A program made the position numbers and the translations under genes. Below are positions 18,066 to 27,190 of a DNA stretch of 64,000 bases, piece after piece (position 1 is the first letter of the stretch; the number at the start of each line of letters is the position of its first letter). The stretch is from Calothrix sp. NIES-2098 (GTDB lineage Bacteria; Cyanobacteriota; Cyanobacteriia; Cyanobacteriales; Nostocaceae), in the NCBI GenBank assembly GCA_002368175.1, contig AP018172.1:7319001-7383000 (forward strand), read 5' to 3'. The notes below the pieces were generated by a model. It was given only the letters and a program-made list of their open reading frames with translations, ran no database searches and was not told the origin of the DNA.

Positions 18066-18095
18066 CTAGAATATTATTGATGTGTCGCTTCTCCC

Positions 18096-18980
18096 TTGTT
18101 CTCCTTACCTGTACTCTCGATCTCCCTACTTCTCCATCACCTTGTTGAGGTTAGTCTTATTCATTGGTACAACGGCAAATTAATTCAATCCCAATCCTTA
18201 GAGTTAGATATTCACGATCCGGGGTTGCTTTACGGGGCGACAATTTTTACTACCATGCGGGTTTATGAGAACTCGCTCGATAGTAGGTTAACTCACTGGC
18301 TGTTGCATTGCGATCGCTTGCAATTATCACTCAAAACTTTTGGCTGGGAACAACCAGATTGGCAGTGGGTACGTGAAGGTGCAGAAATTCTTCTTACCCG
18401 CTTCCCAATTCTCAGAATTACCCTGTTTCCCGATGGTAGGGAGTGGATAACGGGTAGGTCGTTACCAGAGGATTTGACCGAAAAACAAACAAATGGTATC
18501 GTTTGCGCCGTTGCTAGTGTGGAATTATCTCGCAGTCTCCCTTCTCATAAAACTGGGAACTACCTGAGTGCTTGGTTAGCCAAGACTAATAGCCAAAAGC
18601 TAAATGCTCAAGAAGCGATTTTAGTAGATGGGGCAGGAAATTGGCTAGAAACCAGTACAGGCAACCTTTGGGGATGGCAAGATGGCTGTTGGTGGACGCC
18701 GCCTCTAGCTGTGGGGATTTTGCCCGGAATTATGCGATCGCAACTTGTTCAATGGCTGCAATCCCAGCAGCAACAAGTGAAAGAAGAACCTTGGACAGTG
18801 GATTTAGTGAAACAATTTGAAGCGATCGCTTATAGCAACAGTGTAGTGGAAATCGTCCCGATTCATACCGTTAAGCAGCCCGCAGGATCGTTAGAATATA
18901 ATCCTCACCATCCTAAATATGAAATAATCCGGAGTTTTTTTAGCATGACAACGTCACCAATTTGGTATACGTTAAGATAA
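18096..18980 (+). CDS. Aminotransferase class IV (PabC / 4-amino-4-deoxychorismate lyase-like)
   Basis: The fold-type IV PLP enzyme pattern is seen in WYNGKLIQ, HDPGLLYGATIFTTMRVY, the Lys-containing SHKTGNYLSAWLAKT, NAQEAILVDGAGNWLETSTGNLWG and LAVGILPGIMR. These are typical of 4-amino-4-deoxychorismate lyase (folate synthesis) and the related branched-chain and D-amino-acid aminotransferases. Relatives begin close to WYNGK. Here there is no ATG or GTG near that point in frame; the annotated start is TTG 18096, which adds about 20 residues of unusual sequence, and an ATT at about 18159 could also serve. The start is therefore unresolved. The substrate assignment to PabC is probable, not certain. 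The next gene downstream is ftsH (80 bp). Confidence 0.82.
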   Translation: MFSLPVLSISLLLHHLVEVSLIHWYNGKLIQSQSLELDIHDPGLLYGATIFTTMRVYENSLDSRLTHWLLHCDRLQLSLKTFGWEQPDWQWVREGAEILLTRFPILRITLFPDGREWITGRSLPEDLTEKQTNGIVCAVASVELSRSLPSHKTGNYLSAWLAKTNSQKLNAQEAILVDGAGNWLETSTGNLWGWQDGCWWTPPLAVGILPGIMRSQLVQWLQSQQQQVKEEPWTVDLVKQFEAIAYSNSVVEIVPIHTVKQPAGSLEYNPHHPKYEIIRSFFSMTTSPIWYTLR

Positions 18981-19060
18981 GTTAACATAATTCTTAAAAA
19001 TGTCCTCTCTTTCTGAGAAGTTAGGCGATCGCACAAAAAATATTAGGAGGATTCACCTCA

Positions 19061-20899
19061 GTGAATAAAAGATGGAGAAATGCGGGGCTGTACGCGCTGC
19101 TTTTTATAGTTGTCATAGCTTTAGGTACAGCATTCTTTGACAAGCAGCCTCAAAGCAGAGAACCATTACGCTACAGCCAGTTTATTCAAGAAGTTGAAAA
19201 AGGCAGAATAGATAAAGTCAGTTTAAGTGCAGACCGTTCTACAGCTTTGGTGACATCCAGAGACGGTAACAAAAAGGTAGTGACCTTAGTCAATGACCCT
19301 GACTTAATTAATACTCTTACTGCAAAAGGCGTTGATATTTCCGTATTGCCGCAAACCGATGAAGGATTTTGGTTTAAGGCACTTAGCAGCTTATTTTTCC
19401 CAGTATTACTTCTAGTTGGCTTATTCTTTTTGCTACGCCGCGCCCAAAGCGGCCCTGGTAGCCAAGCAATGAACTTTGGTAAATCCAGAGCCAGAGTGCA
19501 AATGGAACCACAAACCCAAGTAACATTCGGTGATGTTGCTGGTATTGACCAAGCCAAGCTGGAACTAAACGAAGTTGTAGACTTTCTCAAAAACGCCGAT
19601 CGCTTTACCGCAGTTGGTGCCAAGATTCCCAAAGGTGTACTGCTAGTTGGCCCTCCAGGTACAGGTAAAACCCTTCTCGCTCGTGCTGTTGCTGGTGAAG
19701 CAGGCGTACCTTTCTTCTCTATCTCCGGTTCTGAGTTTGTGGAAATGTTTGTGGGTGTTGGTGCTTCCCGCGTCCGTGACTTATTCGAGCAAGCTAAATC
19801 TAACGCTCCTTGTATCGTCTTCATTGATGAAATTGACGCTGTAGGTCGTCAACGGGGTGCAGGTTTAGGTGGTGGTAACGACGAACGCGAACAAACCCTC
19901 AACCAGCTGCTCACAGAAATGGACGGCTTTGAAGGTAACACCGGTATCATCATTATTGCTGCTACCAACCGTCCCGACGTACTAGACGCAGCGTTGTTAC
20001 GTCCCGGTCGTTTCGACCGTCAAGTTGTCGTAGACCGTCCCGACTATGCTGGACGCAGTGAAATCCTCAAAGTTCACGCCCGTGGTAAGACCTTAGCCAA
20101 GGATGTAGACTTAGATAAAATCGCTCGTCGTACCCCTGGTTTTACCGGTGCAGATTTATCCAACCTGTTAAACGAAGCCGCAATTTTGGCAGCACGGCGG
20201 AATTTAACCGAAATTTCAATGGATGAAATCAACGATGCGATCGATCGCGTATTAGCTGGCCCAGAGAAGAAAGACCGGGTAATGAGCGAAAAGCGCAAAA
20301 CCTTAGTCGCATATCACGAAGCCGGTCACGCCTTAGTTGGTGCGTTGATGCCCGACTATGATCCAGTACAAAAGATTAGCATTATTCCTCGCGGTCGTGC
20401 TGGTGGTTTAACCTGGTTTACTCCTAGCGAAGACCGGATGGATACTGGCTTGTACAGCCGCGCTTATCTAGAAAATCAGATGGCGGTGGCTTTAGGCGGT
20501 CGGTTGGCTGAAGAACTAATCTTTGGTGAAGAAGAAGTTACCACAGGTGCTTCTAACGACCTACAACAAGTCGCACGTGTTGCTCGTCAGATGGTGACAC
20601 GCTTTGGTATGAGTGATAAACTCGGGCCTGTAGCCCTTGGTCGCCAGCAAGGCAATATGTTCCTCGGTCGCGATATCATGTCAGAGCGCGATTTCTCTGA
20701 AGAAACTGCTGCCGCGATTGATGAAGAAGTTCGCAAACTCGTAGATGTAGCTTACACTCGCGCTAAAGAAGTGCTAGTGAATAACCGTCACATTTTAGAT
20801 GAAATCGCGCAAATGCTGGTTGATAAAGAAACCGTAGATGCCGATGAACTGCAAGAAATTTTGGCAAATAATGATGTGAAAACTGCCGCTTTTGCATAA
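19061..20899 (+). CDS. ftsH: ATP-dependent zinc metalloprotease FtsH (FtsH3-like)
   Basis: Starts at GTG 19061 with AGGAGG ten bases upstream; 612 residues. Two membrane helices (about 8-24 and 108-126) flank a lumenal or periplasmic domain. The AAA module has Walker A GPPGTGKT (197-204), Walker B IVFIDEID (252-259) and the second region of homology around ATNRPDVLDAALLRPGRFD (301-319). The M41 zinc protease site is HEAGH (419-423). FtsH extracts and degrades membrane proteins as a hexamer. The N-terminus MNKRWRNAGLYALL resembles cyanobacterial FtsH3 (Synechocystis slr1604 type), which forms essential hetero-complexes with FtsH1 and FtsH2. A good terminator follows at 20928. Confidence 0.97.
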   Translation: MNKRWRNAGLYALLFIVVIALGTAFFDKQPQSREPLRYSQFIQEVEKGRIDKVSLSADRSTALVTSRDGNKKVVTLVNDPDLINTLTAKGVDISVLPQTDEGFWFKALSSLFFPVLLLVGLFFLLRRAQSGPGSQAMNFGKSRARVQMEPQTQVTFGDVAGIDQAKLELNEVVDFLKNADRFTAVGAKIPKGVLLVGPPGTGKTLLARAVAGEAGVPFFSISGSEFVEMFVGVGASRVRDLFEQAKSNAPCIVFIDEIDAVGRQRGAGLGGGNDEREQTLNQLLTEMDGFEGNTGIIIIAATNRPDVLDAALLRPGRFDRQVVVDRPDYAGRSEILKVHARGKTLAKDVDLDKIARRTPGFTGADLSNLLNEAAILAARRNLTEISMDEINDAIDRVLAGPEKKDRVMSEKRKTLVAYHEAGHALVGALMPDYDPVQKISIIPRGRAGGLTWFTPSEDRMDTGLYSRAYLENQMAVALGGRLAEELIFGEEEVTTGASNDLQQVARVARQMVTRFGMSDKLGPVALGRQQGNMFLGRDIMSERDFSEETAAAIDEEVRKLVDVAYTRAKEVLVNNRHILDEIAQMLVDKETVDADELQEILANNDVKTAAFA

Positions 20900-20927
20900 G
20901 CAGTTTTAGCTGAAATTTAACATTTAA

Positions 20928-20972
20928 AATTGGGGTAATTCGGGAATTTTCTGGGATTACCCCAATTTTTTA
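20928..20972 (+). terminator. Intrinsic terminator of ftsH
   Basis: AATTGGGGTAAT (20928-20939) pairs perfectly with ATTACCCCAATT (20956-20967) and runs into TTTTTTAT. It begins 28 bp after the ftsH stop. Confidence 0.88.
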
Positions 20973-21059
20973 TTCAAATTAGACTGAATACAAAATTTGC
21001 TTCTAATGTGAATTTGAAAATGCTAAAAACCTAATGTTTTCAAGCTATGTTTTGTTAAT

Positions 21060-21659
21060 ATGTCAGCACTTACAGAATCTTTACAAAGAATTTTGAAATG
21101 GTTAAAACTGAACTACCCAAAAGTTTCTTCATTTCACTATGCTGGATTGACAAATGAACAGATTGAAGAGCTAACTAAAGATTTACCTTTCAGGCTGACC
21201 AAAGAAGTTTATGAGCTTTATCAGTGGAGTAACGGAACTTTGCATGGTGATGGTTTTTTCCCTTTTTTAGTTTTCTACTCTTTACAGGAATCTTTGGATT
21301 TTTACTATTGCACTGTCAAGTATGAAACAGATGATAATCTTCTTATGAGTCCCCGTAACAGCTTGATTATCTTCAGTTGGTATAAATCATTTTTTTATAT
21401 AGTTTGCGATAACCAAGAAAAAGAATCTTCTCCTATTTGGTTAGTGCATATGGGTGCTGAACCTGTAATATGCTATACAAGCTTAACAAATTTAATGTTA
21501 ATGATTGCTGAATGCTATGAAACAGGTGCTTACTACATCAATCAAGAAGGGTTTTTAGAAGAAGATAGAGCAAAATCAGCTTCAATTTTTTGTAAATACA
21601 ATCCTGGTATTAAAAACGGCATGATGGAGAAGAGTTACTATGACAACAAGCATAAATAG
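21060..21659 (+). CDS. SMI1/KNR4 (SUKH) family protein
   Basis: This 199-residue protein has the SUKH-fold hallmarks: an N-terminal helix followed by LTNEQIEELTKDLPFRLTKE, YELYQWSNGT (the family's W-S/N-G motif), FPFLVFYSLQESL and a later IIFSWYKSFFYIVCD ... PIWLVHMG segment. The C-terminus ends after a helix resembling TNLMLMIAECYETGAYY. SUKH proteins are often immunity proteins against polymorphic toxins, but solitary copies are common and may have other roles. No toxin gene lies nearby. It has lower GC than ftsH next door and stands alone. Confidence 0.78.
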   Translation: MSALTESLQRILKWLKLNYPKVSSFHYAGLTNEQIEELTKDLPFRLTKEVYELYQWSNGTLHGDGFFPFLVFYSLQESLDFYYCTVKYETDDNLLMSPRNSLIIFSWYKSFFYIVCDNQEKESSPIWLVHMGAEPVICYTSLTNLMLMIAECYETGAYYINQEGFLEEDRAKSASIFCKYNPGIKNGMMEKSYYDNKHK

Positions 21660-21711
21660 ATTTACAACTTATGATTAGTAATGTCATAGATGCAAGATTT
21701 TAATGAAACAC

Positions 21712-22179
21712 TCATAACTCAGACAAGAGTTTGATAGATAAAACTTTATAACCAGCACCTTGATGTATACATTGCCCATTACTATCCAAAGGGCAAGCAG
21801 CTTCATTGGATGCAGGACGAGTTCCTTCTACATAAACTGCTCTTATTTCAACTTCTTGCTGATGCAAAGATTGTAATTTTTCATAAGAAACCTTTTCAGA
21901 AGGACGCAGCACTAACCGGCTGGAAGGTTTCAAATTTGTAATTAGAAAAAACTCTTCTCCTAGATAAGCTTGCACTGACATTACAGGAGGAATTTTTTCA
22001 TAAATTAATTTTCCGCGGAAAGTTTGTATTTTTGATATCATTAAATTTTCAGATGCTGTTTGTAAGTTGGAAGTTCCAGAAGAAGAAACAGGACAAGCAT
22101 CAGCAGTCTCACTCCAAATCAGAAAAATACTAACTACAGTTCCCACAAACAAAAATCTTTTTAAATATTTAGTTAACAT
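21712..22179 (-). CDS. Hypothetical secreted protein
   Basis: The 155-residue protein has a Sec-type signal peptide: KYLKR, a hydrophobic core FLFVGTVVSIFLIW and a likely cleavage after ETADA (about residue 28). The mature part starts with CPVSSSG, carries two further Cys near the end (ACPLDSNGQCIHQG) that could form disulphides, and looks beta-rich (FRGKLIYEKIPPVMSVQAYLGEEFFLITN). I recognise no family. It is expected in the periplasm or lumen. It lies downstream of grxD but is separated from it by a strong terminator, so it has its own promoter. Confidence 0.7.
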   Translation of the reverse strand: MLTKYLKRFLFVGTVVSIFLIWSETADACPVSSSGTSNLQTASENLMISKIQTFRGKLIYEKIPPVMSVQAYLGEEFFLITNLKPSSRLVLRPSEKVSYEKLQSLHQQEVEIRAVYVEGTRPASNEAACPLDSNGQCIHQGAGYKVLSIKLLSEL

Positions 22180-22241
22180 AAGCAGTGACTTTGGCAGTAG
22201 CGATTGTAGTAATCAAATTTACTCAAATTTTGGCACAGCTA

Positions 22242-22281
22242 GAAAAAAATGAGAGGTAATTTAAATCACCTCTCATTTTTC
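22242..22281 (-). terminator. Intrinsic terminator of grxD
   Basis: AAAATGAGAGGT (22246-22257) and ACCTCTCATTTT (22268-22279) are perfect 12-bp inverted repeats. On the minus strand the stem is followed by a run of seven T. It lies 60 bp beyond the grxD stop. Confidence 0.88.
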
Positions 22282-22340
22282 TAAGTTATTGAAAATTCCT
22301 TAACACAACATATCTTCTAATTGAGCATTAGACGAATATG

Positions 22341-22664
22341 TCAAGAAGCAAGTGCTACTTCTACTAATTGTTGTAATTCGCCTTTCTGATACAGTTCAAT
22401 TAAGATATCTGAACCACCAATAAATTCCCCATCAATAAATACTTGGGGAATTGTTGGCCAGTTGGAATATTCTTTAATTCCTTGACGAATTTCGGAGTCT
22501 GAAAGAACATCAACAGTCTCGAAGGGAACCCCTAACGTATTCAGAATTTGGACAACGTTGTTGGAGAAACCACATTGAGGCATCAACTTGGTTCCCTTCA
22601 TGAAAACCAAAATCTTGTTTTGTTGTACTAAGTTGTCAATTTTCTCTTTGAGTTCTGGCGTCAT
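22341..22664 (-). CDS. grxD: Monothiol glutaredoxin, CGFS type
   Basis: At 107 residues, this shows the CGFS active site (C31 in MPQCGFSNNVVQIL), the K-rich FMKGTK loop (residues 21-26), WPTIPQVFIDGEFIGGSDI and the glutathione-binding GG. CGFS glutaredoxins bind a [2Fe-2S] cluster with glutathione and carry or sense iron-sulphur clusters. The partner gene bolA is immediately upstream on the same strand (94-bp gap), matching the well-known Grx4-BolA partnership. Its terminator is at 22242-22281. Confidence 0.95.
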   Translation of the reverse strand: MTPELKEKIDNLVQQNKILVFMKGTKLMPQCGFSNNVVQILNTLGVPFETVDVLSDSEIRQGIKEYSNWPTIPQVFIDGEFIGGSDILIELYQKGELQQLVEVALAS

Positions 22665-22758
22665 TGTTTTTCTGTTTCCTACTTTTGCTTATAGTCGAGA
22701 GGAGCCAGTCCAGTTAGTCCATCGCTGCGACTGGCATTCAACAGTCAGTATTAAACTA

Positions 22759-23016
22759 CTAAGAAGCGGCTGTTGCTTGCCAAGCTTCGGGAGTATAAGT
22801 TTTTACTGCCAGAGCATGAATCGCTTCAGTTGACATAGCTTGCCGCAACGCACCGTACACTAACTGGTGTTGTTGCACCAGTCTCTTGTCTGCAAACTGC
22901 GATGAAACTACTGTCACTTGATAGTGGTCTCCACCACCAGTCAAATCTTGCACCTGAACCACGGCGTCTGGCAGTTCCGCTTTGATCATTTCCTCAACCT
23001 GCTGCGGACTAATCAT
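22759..23016 (-). CDS. bolA: BolA family protein
   Basis: Starts at ATG 23016 (MISPQQVEEMIKAELP) with AGGAATT upstream, giving 85 residues; the open frame extends further but into non-family sequence. It has the BolA fold: a helix, VVQVQDLTGGGDHYQVTVVS, a KRLVQQHQLVYGAL segment and the conserved C-terminal IHALAVKTYTPEAW. BolA proteins bind CGFS glutaredoxins through a shared [2Fe-2S] cluster and act in iron-sulphur trafficking or iron sensing. It is directly upstream of grxD and probably co-transcribed with it. Confidence 0.93.
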   Translation of the reverse strand: MISPQQVEEMIKAELPDAVVQVQDLTGGGDHYQVTVVSSQFADKRLVQQHQLVYGALRQAMSTEAIHALAVKTYTPEAWQATAAS

Positions 23017-23225
23017 CGCAATTCCTGAAAAAAACTTCTTTTCTATTATTAACAGATATAGAGCGATCGCCTTTACTACTTGCAAGCTTTTGACAAGCTT
23101 TAAGCATAGACGCGCTCTAGGCACGTGTTTTGAGAATAGCTAAAAATATGGCAGATGATTACATCTTACCATTAGGGCATTCACAAGCTACGGCTACCAC
23201 AAAAGGGATTATTGGCTAAATTTGA

Positions 23226-23825
23226 TTATTTTTGGGATGAAGAAGAACTACCACCTTGTCGGGGATAGGGTGCATCAACAAAACCTAACTCATATAACTG
23301 TTGGTAGGCTTTCTTACCTAAGTCTCGTGTTGGGCTTTGGCTCTTGATAATTTGGATTAGCAAAGGTACGGCTAATTCTGATTGATTTTGTGCCCGATGT
23401 ACCAGTGCCAATCTATAGGTGGCTTCATCTCGCAATTGGGCAGACTGTCGGGCTTTTTCCCGCTGAGAATCAGAGACTCTGAGGTCAATTCCCGAAAAAC
23501 TAGAGTTGAGATCCTGATAAAAATTAGAAAGTTGATTGAAAACCTGACGGGCTTCTTGGAGTTTCTTCGCCGCTACATCATATTTTTGACTAGAAACAGC
23601 ACTTTCTGCTTCTTTGAGCAGACGCTGCCCACTTTCCATGCTTAATAGGGTACTATTTTGCGCTACAGGACGCAAGTTATTGGGATTGTTGGGATCGATA
23701 GGTTGCGGTTGGTTATTGCTCGGTAGCTGGATTACTTGAGCGCTAACAGGCGATAGCAGACTGAGGCCTGCTATGAGTGATAAAGAAGTGAAGCGAATCC
23801 AGGGAACAGCTGCTGCTAGGTTCAT
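23226..23825 (-). CDS. Hypothetical exported helical protein
   Basis: I take ATG 23825 (MNLAAAVPWIRFTS) as start because a typical signal peptide follows, with a hydrophobic core LSLIAGLSLLSPVSA and likely cleavage before QVIQLP, giving 199 residues. The mature part has an Asn/Pro-rich linker, then helices with TPR-like spacing (AESAVSSQKYDVAAKKLQEARQ; ATYRLALVHRAQNQSELAVPLL) and a Ser-rich tail. I do not recognise a named family. It may be a small scaffold in the periplasm or lumen. It is divergent from the subtilase gene. Confidence 0.72.
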   Translation of the reverse strand: MNLAAAVPWIRFTSLSLIAGLSLLSPVSAQVIQLPSNNQPQPIDPNNPNNLRPVAQNSTLLSMESGQRLLKEAESAVSSQKYDVAAKKLQEARQVFNQLSNFYQDLNSSFSGIDLRVSDSQREKARQSAQLRDEATYRLALVHRAQNQSELAVPLLIQIIKSQSPTRDLGKKAYQQLYELGFVDAPYPRQGGSSSSSQK

Positions 23826-23996
23826 GGGATCAATTTGTGCGACAAATATATAAAAAGTAATGGAAACTTCGGGTATCTTAACTCTGTTTTCGTCTTTGAC
23901 CAAGCAAAGCAACACAGTAGGTTTCTCTGTTTTAGACTGAAAATCACCCTAATTGAGTTCCCTTAGCCTCTAATCATAGTATCTAAAAGTGTTCCT

Positions 23997-26099
23997 ATGA
24001 ACGATCCCGTCAATTCCTCTAATTATACCAATACAGGTATACCAACTAGTAATCTGGGCATGGTATTACAACGCGGTGGTGAAGAATTAATTTTAGAAAA
24101 GGCTTTGGATCGTTTCAGTGTCCGTTTGGTTAATGATATTTCTCTCCAGGCATTATCTCAGGTTAGTTGGGGTACTTGGCAGCGCAGCATTCCCCAAGCA
24201 CGGCTAGAAATTTTTACTGTTGCACCTAACCAGTTAGAAACTGCAATGTCCCAAGCACGTGCTGACCAAAATGTTGCTTTTGCCAGCCATATTTACAAAC
24301 TTAAAGATAATCCTGGAACCTTTGTTTATCTCAGCGATCGAATTACAATTCAATTTGCCACTGATGTTGATCAGGCTAGAATAAATGCTCTCTCCAATGC
24401 ATTTAACCTAATTCAAGAAAAACCAGTTCTTGGTCTGCCTAATACTTTTGTGTTTCGCGTCAGCAAACAAGCCACAGAAAATCCCATCAAAATTACTAAC
24501 CAAATCCAAGGGCTAAAAGAAGTATTGGCTACTGAACCTAATATTCTTGTACGCCAAGAAACTCATTACAAACCCCGCGATCCTCTCTATCCCCAGCAAT
24601 GGTATCTCAACCACAATGGTGGTAATCAGTTAGCAGTTGGTTCTCATATTTCTATAGAAAAGGCTTGGGATATTACTCGCGGTGTTCGTTCTGTGGTTTT
24701 GGCTGTGGTTGATGATTCTTTTGATTTGAACCATCCAGATTTCCAAGGCAGTGGTAAGATTGTCGCCTCTAGAGACTTAAAAGAAAATGACTTTTTACCT
24801 TTACCTGATGAACAGGAAACCAGCCACGGTACAGCTTGTGCAGGGATAGCTGTAGCGGAAGAAAATGGTAAAGGGATTGTGGGGGTAGCTCCTGGTTGTG
24901 CTTTAATGCCAATTCGCACCACCGGGTTTTTAGATGATGAATCAATTGAAGATATATTCAATTGGGCAATCGACAAAGGCGCTAGCGTGATTTCTTGCAG
25001 TTGGGGAGCATCTGCTGTTTATTTCCCTTTATCTTTGCGTCAAAAGGCTGTTATCACTCGCGCCGCTACCAAAGGGCGCAATGGTAAAGGCTGTGTAATT
25101 TTGTTTGCAGCAGGTAATGCTAACCGCCCAATTGACGGTACTATTTTTGAGCGCAATTGGCCTAAGAATCTGCTATCAGGGAATACAGATTGGTTAAGTG
25201 GTTTTGCGGTACATACAGATGTGATAGCTGTGGCTGCTTCCACAAGTTTGAGTAAGAAATCAGCCTATAGCAATTGGGGTAATAATATTGCAGTATGTGC
25301 GCCTAGTAACAATGCTCCTCCGGGGATGTGGTTTCAAGATTCTGGATATATGGAAACACAACCTGCGATCGCAACTTCGCTTTCAGGATTAGGAATGCTC
25401 ACCACCGATCAATTAGGAGCCGCAGGTTACGATCCTGGTGACTTTACCCGCAACTTTGGCGGTACTTCTGGCGCAACACCTGTAGTCGCAGGTGTTGCAG
25501 CTTTGATGTTGTCAGTAAATCCTGACTTAACAGCCCAACAAGTCAGACGGATATTACAAGAAACCGCCGATAAAATTTTAGACACGAATCCCGACCCACA
25601 ACTAGGGTTACGTGAAGGTACTTACGACAGTAACGGCCATTCCCAATGGTTTGGTTATGGTAAGGTGAATGCTGCTAAAGCAGTACAAACAGCGCAGCAA
25701 ATGCGTACAGGCGCATCAACGGCTACCAAACAAATTAAAGGCAGAAATGACAGCCCAATAGGTATTCCCGATAATAATCAACAGGGAATAAAAAGTGCGA
25801 TCGCCATTTCTGAAGACAGTCCTATACAAGATATTCAAGTAACAGTTAATATCACCCACGATTTTTTAGGCGATTTAGAAATTTATTTAATTGCACCCAA
25901 TAATCAACAGGTTTTATTGCAAAATCGCACCTTAGGTCGCCGCACTAATTTACAAACAACTTATACAGTGCGATCGCACCCAGCCCTCAAACAGTTGCTA
26001 TCCTCCTCAGCTAAAGGACGCTGGCAATTATGGCTTGTCGATTATGCACTACAAGATGTTGGTCAGTTGAATAGCTGGGAGTTAAATTTCAGTATTTAG
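23997..26099 (+). CDS. prcA: Subtilisin-like serine protease with C-terminal P domain (PrcA-like calcium-dependent protease)
   Basis: A 700-residue S8 protease. The triad is D240 in VVDDSFDLNHPDFQG, H277 in TSHGTACAG and S491 in GGTSGATPVVAG. About 200 residues precede the catalytic domain and look like a propeptide. A proprotein-convertase P domain closes the protein (about 590-700; IQVTVNITHDFLGDLEIYL, LQNRTLGRRTNL, SWELNF). No signal peptide is evident, in line with the intracellular calcium-dependent protease PrcA of Anabaena, which was once linked to heterocyst proteolysis. The symbol is assigned on architecture and is probable, not proven. It is monocistronic and reads away from its neighbour. 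Confidence 0.85.
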   Translation: MNDPVNSSNYTNTGIPTSNLGMVLQRGGEELILEKALDRFSVRLVNDISLQALSQVSWGTWQRSIPQARLEIFTVAPNQLETAMSQARADQNVAFASHIYKLKDNPGTFVYLSDRITIQFATDVDQARINALSNAFNLIQEKPVLGLPNTFVFRVSKQATENPIKITNQIQGLKEVLATEPNILVRQETHYKPRDPLYPQQWYLNHNGGNQLAVGSHISIEKAWDITRGVRSVVLAVVDDSFDLNHPDFQGSGKIVASRDLKENDFLPLPDEQETSHGTACAGIAVAEENGKGIVGVAPGCALMPIRTTGFLDDESIEDIFNWAIDKGASVISCSWGASAVYFPLSLRQKAVITRAATKGRNGKGCVILFAAGNANRPIDGTIFERNWPKNLLSGNTDWLSGFAVHTDVIAVAASTSLSKKSAYSNWGNNIAVCAPSNNAPPGMWFQDSGYMETQPAIATSLSGLGMLTTDQLGAAGYDPGDFTRNFGGTSGATPVVAGVAALMLSVNPDLTAQQVRRILQETADKILDTNPDPQLGLREGTYDSNGHSQWFGYGKVNAAKAVQTAQQMRTGASTATKQIKGRNDSPIGIPDNNQQGIKSAIAISEDSPIQDIQVTVNITHDFLGDLEIYLIAPNNQQVLLQNRTLGRRTNLQTTYTVRSHPALKQLLSSSAKGRWQLWLVDYALQDVGQLNSWELNFSI

Positions 26100-26308
26100 T
26101 CATTTGTTATTCGTCATTGGTCATTTGTCATTGGACTATAGGCTATACAAACTCTAAATTATCTAGAAAAAATAGTAATTAAAGAAGTCTGGGTTGGGAG
26201 AATCTCAGTTTTCACAAACCAAATAGGACTGCTATATGAACTATAGAAACTTGCCTATAACTTATGACATCCTAACCAAGGACAAAGGACAAACAACAAA
26301 TGACAAAA

Positions 26309-27079
26309 TTAAGAATTAGGAATTTCGACCAATGTATGATTAGTAATTTCTGATTCTTGGTAGCTGAGTTGTTGCAAAACTTTAGCTAAATCGCTAGTTA
26401 GGGATTTAGCATTTTGTTTGATACAACCTTTACTATAATCTGCAACTTTGATTGCTGGGCCAATGCGAATAATCACATCTGTACCCCAGTTTGGATAAGT
26501 TTGACTGTAATTAATACTAATAGGTATAATTTTAATTTCCAAATCTGGCTGACTTGATTCAGCACTCAAAGCTAGACGTGCAATTCCTGGCTTTAATGGG
26601 TGAACTTCACCATCACGGTAAATTCCACCTTCTGGGAAAATTACTAGGGTTTTTTTCTGCTGAAGCAGATCGACCCCATGCCGTAAGGTACTAATTGATG
26701 GGTGTTTAGGATCGACAGGAAATCCTCCTAAACGTCGGACAAACCAACCTTGCAACCCTTTACATTCGCTACTAGTCACCATAAATCGCAGGTCTGTTTT
26801 TGCTTGACAAGCGATCGCTGCATAAGGTACAAGCAATGCATCCCAACGCGCACGGTGGGTAGGAGCGAGAATTACAGGGCCAGTTGTGGGAATATTTTCT
26901 TGCCCAATAATTTTAATTCGCCCAAAAAACGACGGTATAAGGAAGTGGCGTCCTAAGAGATACGCTAGAGGCGCTAACCAAGAAGAAACCCGCGAGGTAG
27001 TATGAGCCACCTTGGTAGTTGCACGAGTATTTGCTAGTTTTTGCTGAGAGGTAGGGTTAGCAGAGTAAATTTCCATCAT
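26309..27079 (-). CDS. 1-acylglycerol-3-phosphate acyltransferase family protein (PlsC-like)
   Basis: This 256-residue protein carries the acyltransferase HX4D motif in PTHRARWDALL and the later FPEGGIYRDG block, with RRLGGFPVD between them and KPGIARLALSAE after. These are motifs I-IV of the PlsC/LPLAT family, which transfers an acyl chain to lysophosphatidate or similar glycerolipids at the membrane. A hydrophobic stretch near residue 35-50 (SWLAPLAYLLGRHFLIPSFFG) may bind the membrane. The exact substrate is not shown. Start is one of two adjacent Met codons (27079 or 27076). It precedes no operon partner closely; tadA lies 111 bp upstream on the same strand. Confidence 0.87.
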   Translation of the reverse strand: MMEIYSANPTSQQKLANTRATTKVAHTTSRVSSWLAPLAYLLGRHFLIPSFFGRIKIIGQENIPTTGPVILAPTHRARWDALLVPYAAIACQAKTDLRFMVTSSECKGLQGWFVRRLGGFPVDPKHPSISTLRHGVDLLQQKKTLVIFPEGGIYRDGEVHPLKPGIARLALSAESSQPDLEIKIIPISINYSQTYPNWGTDVIIRIGPAIKVADYSKGCIKQNAKSLTSDLAKVLQQLSYQESEITNHTLVEIPNS

Positions 27080-27190
27080 GATGGTGGCTGCTGATTGTCA
27101 GATAAATTGTGACGAAACCTTGATTAGTTACACCGTAAATTTTCTTTCATTACTTGTGTCATACCTATTGGACAGTTTCGTCTCTGTCTG

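Noticed and set aside
19186..19824. 212-codon open frame antisense to ftsH
   Set aside because: It mirrors the strongly biased ftsH codons and has no family motif; an antisense shadow.
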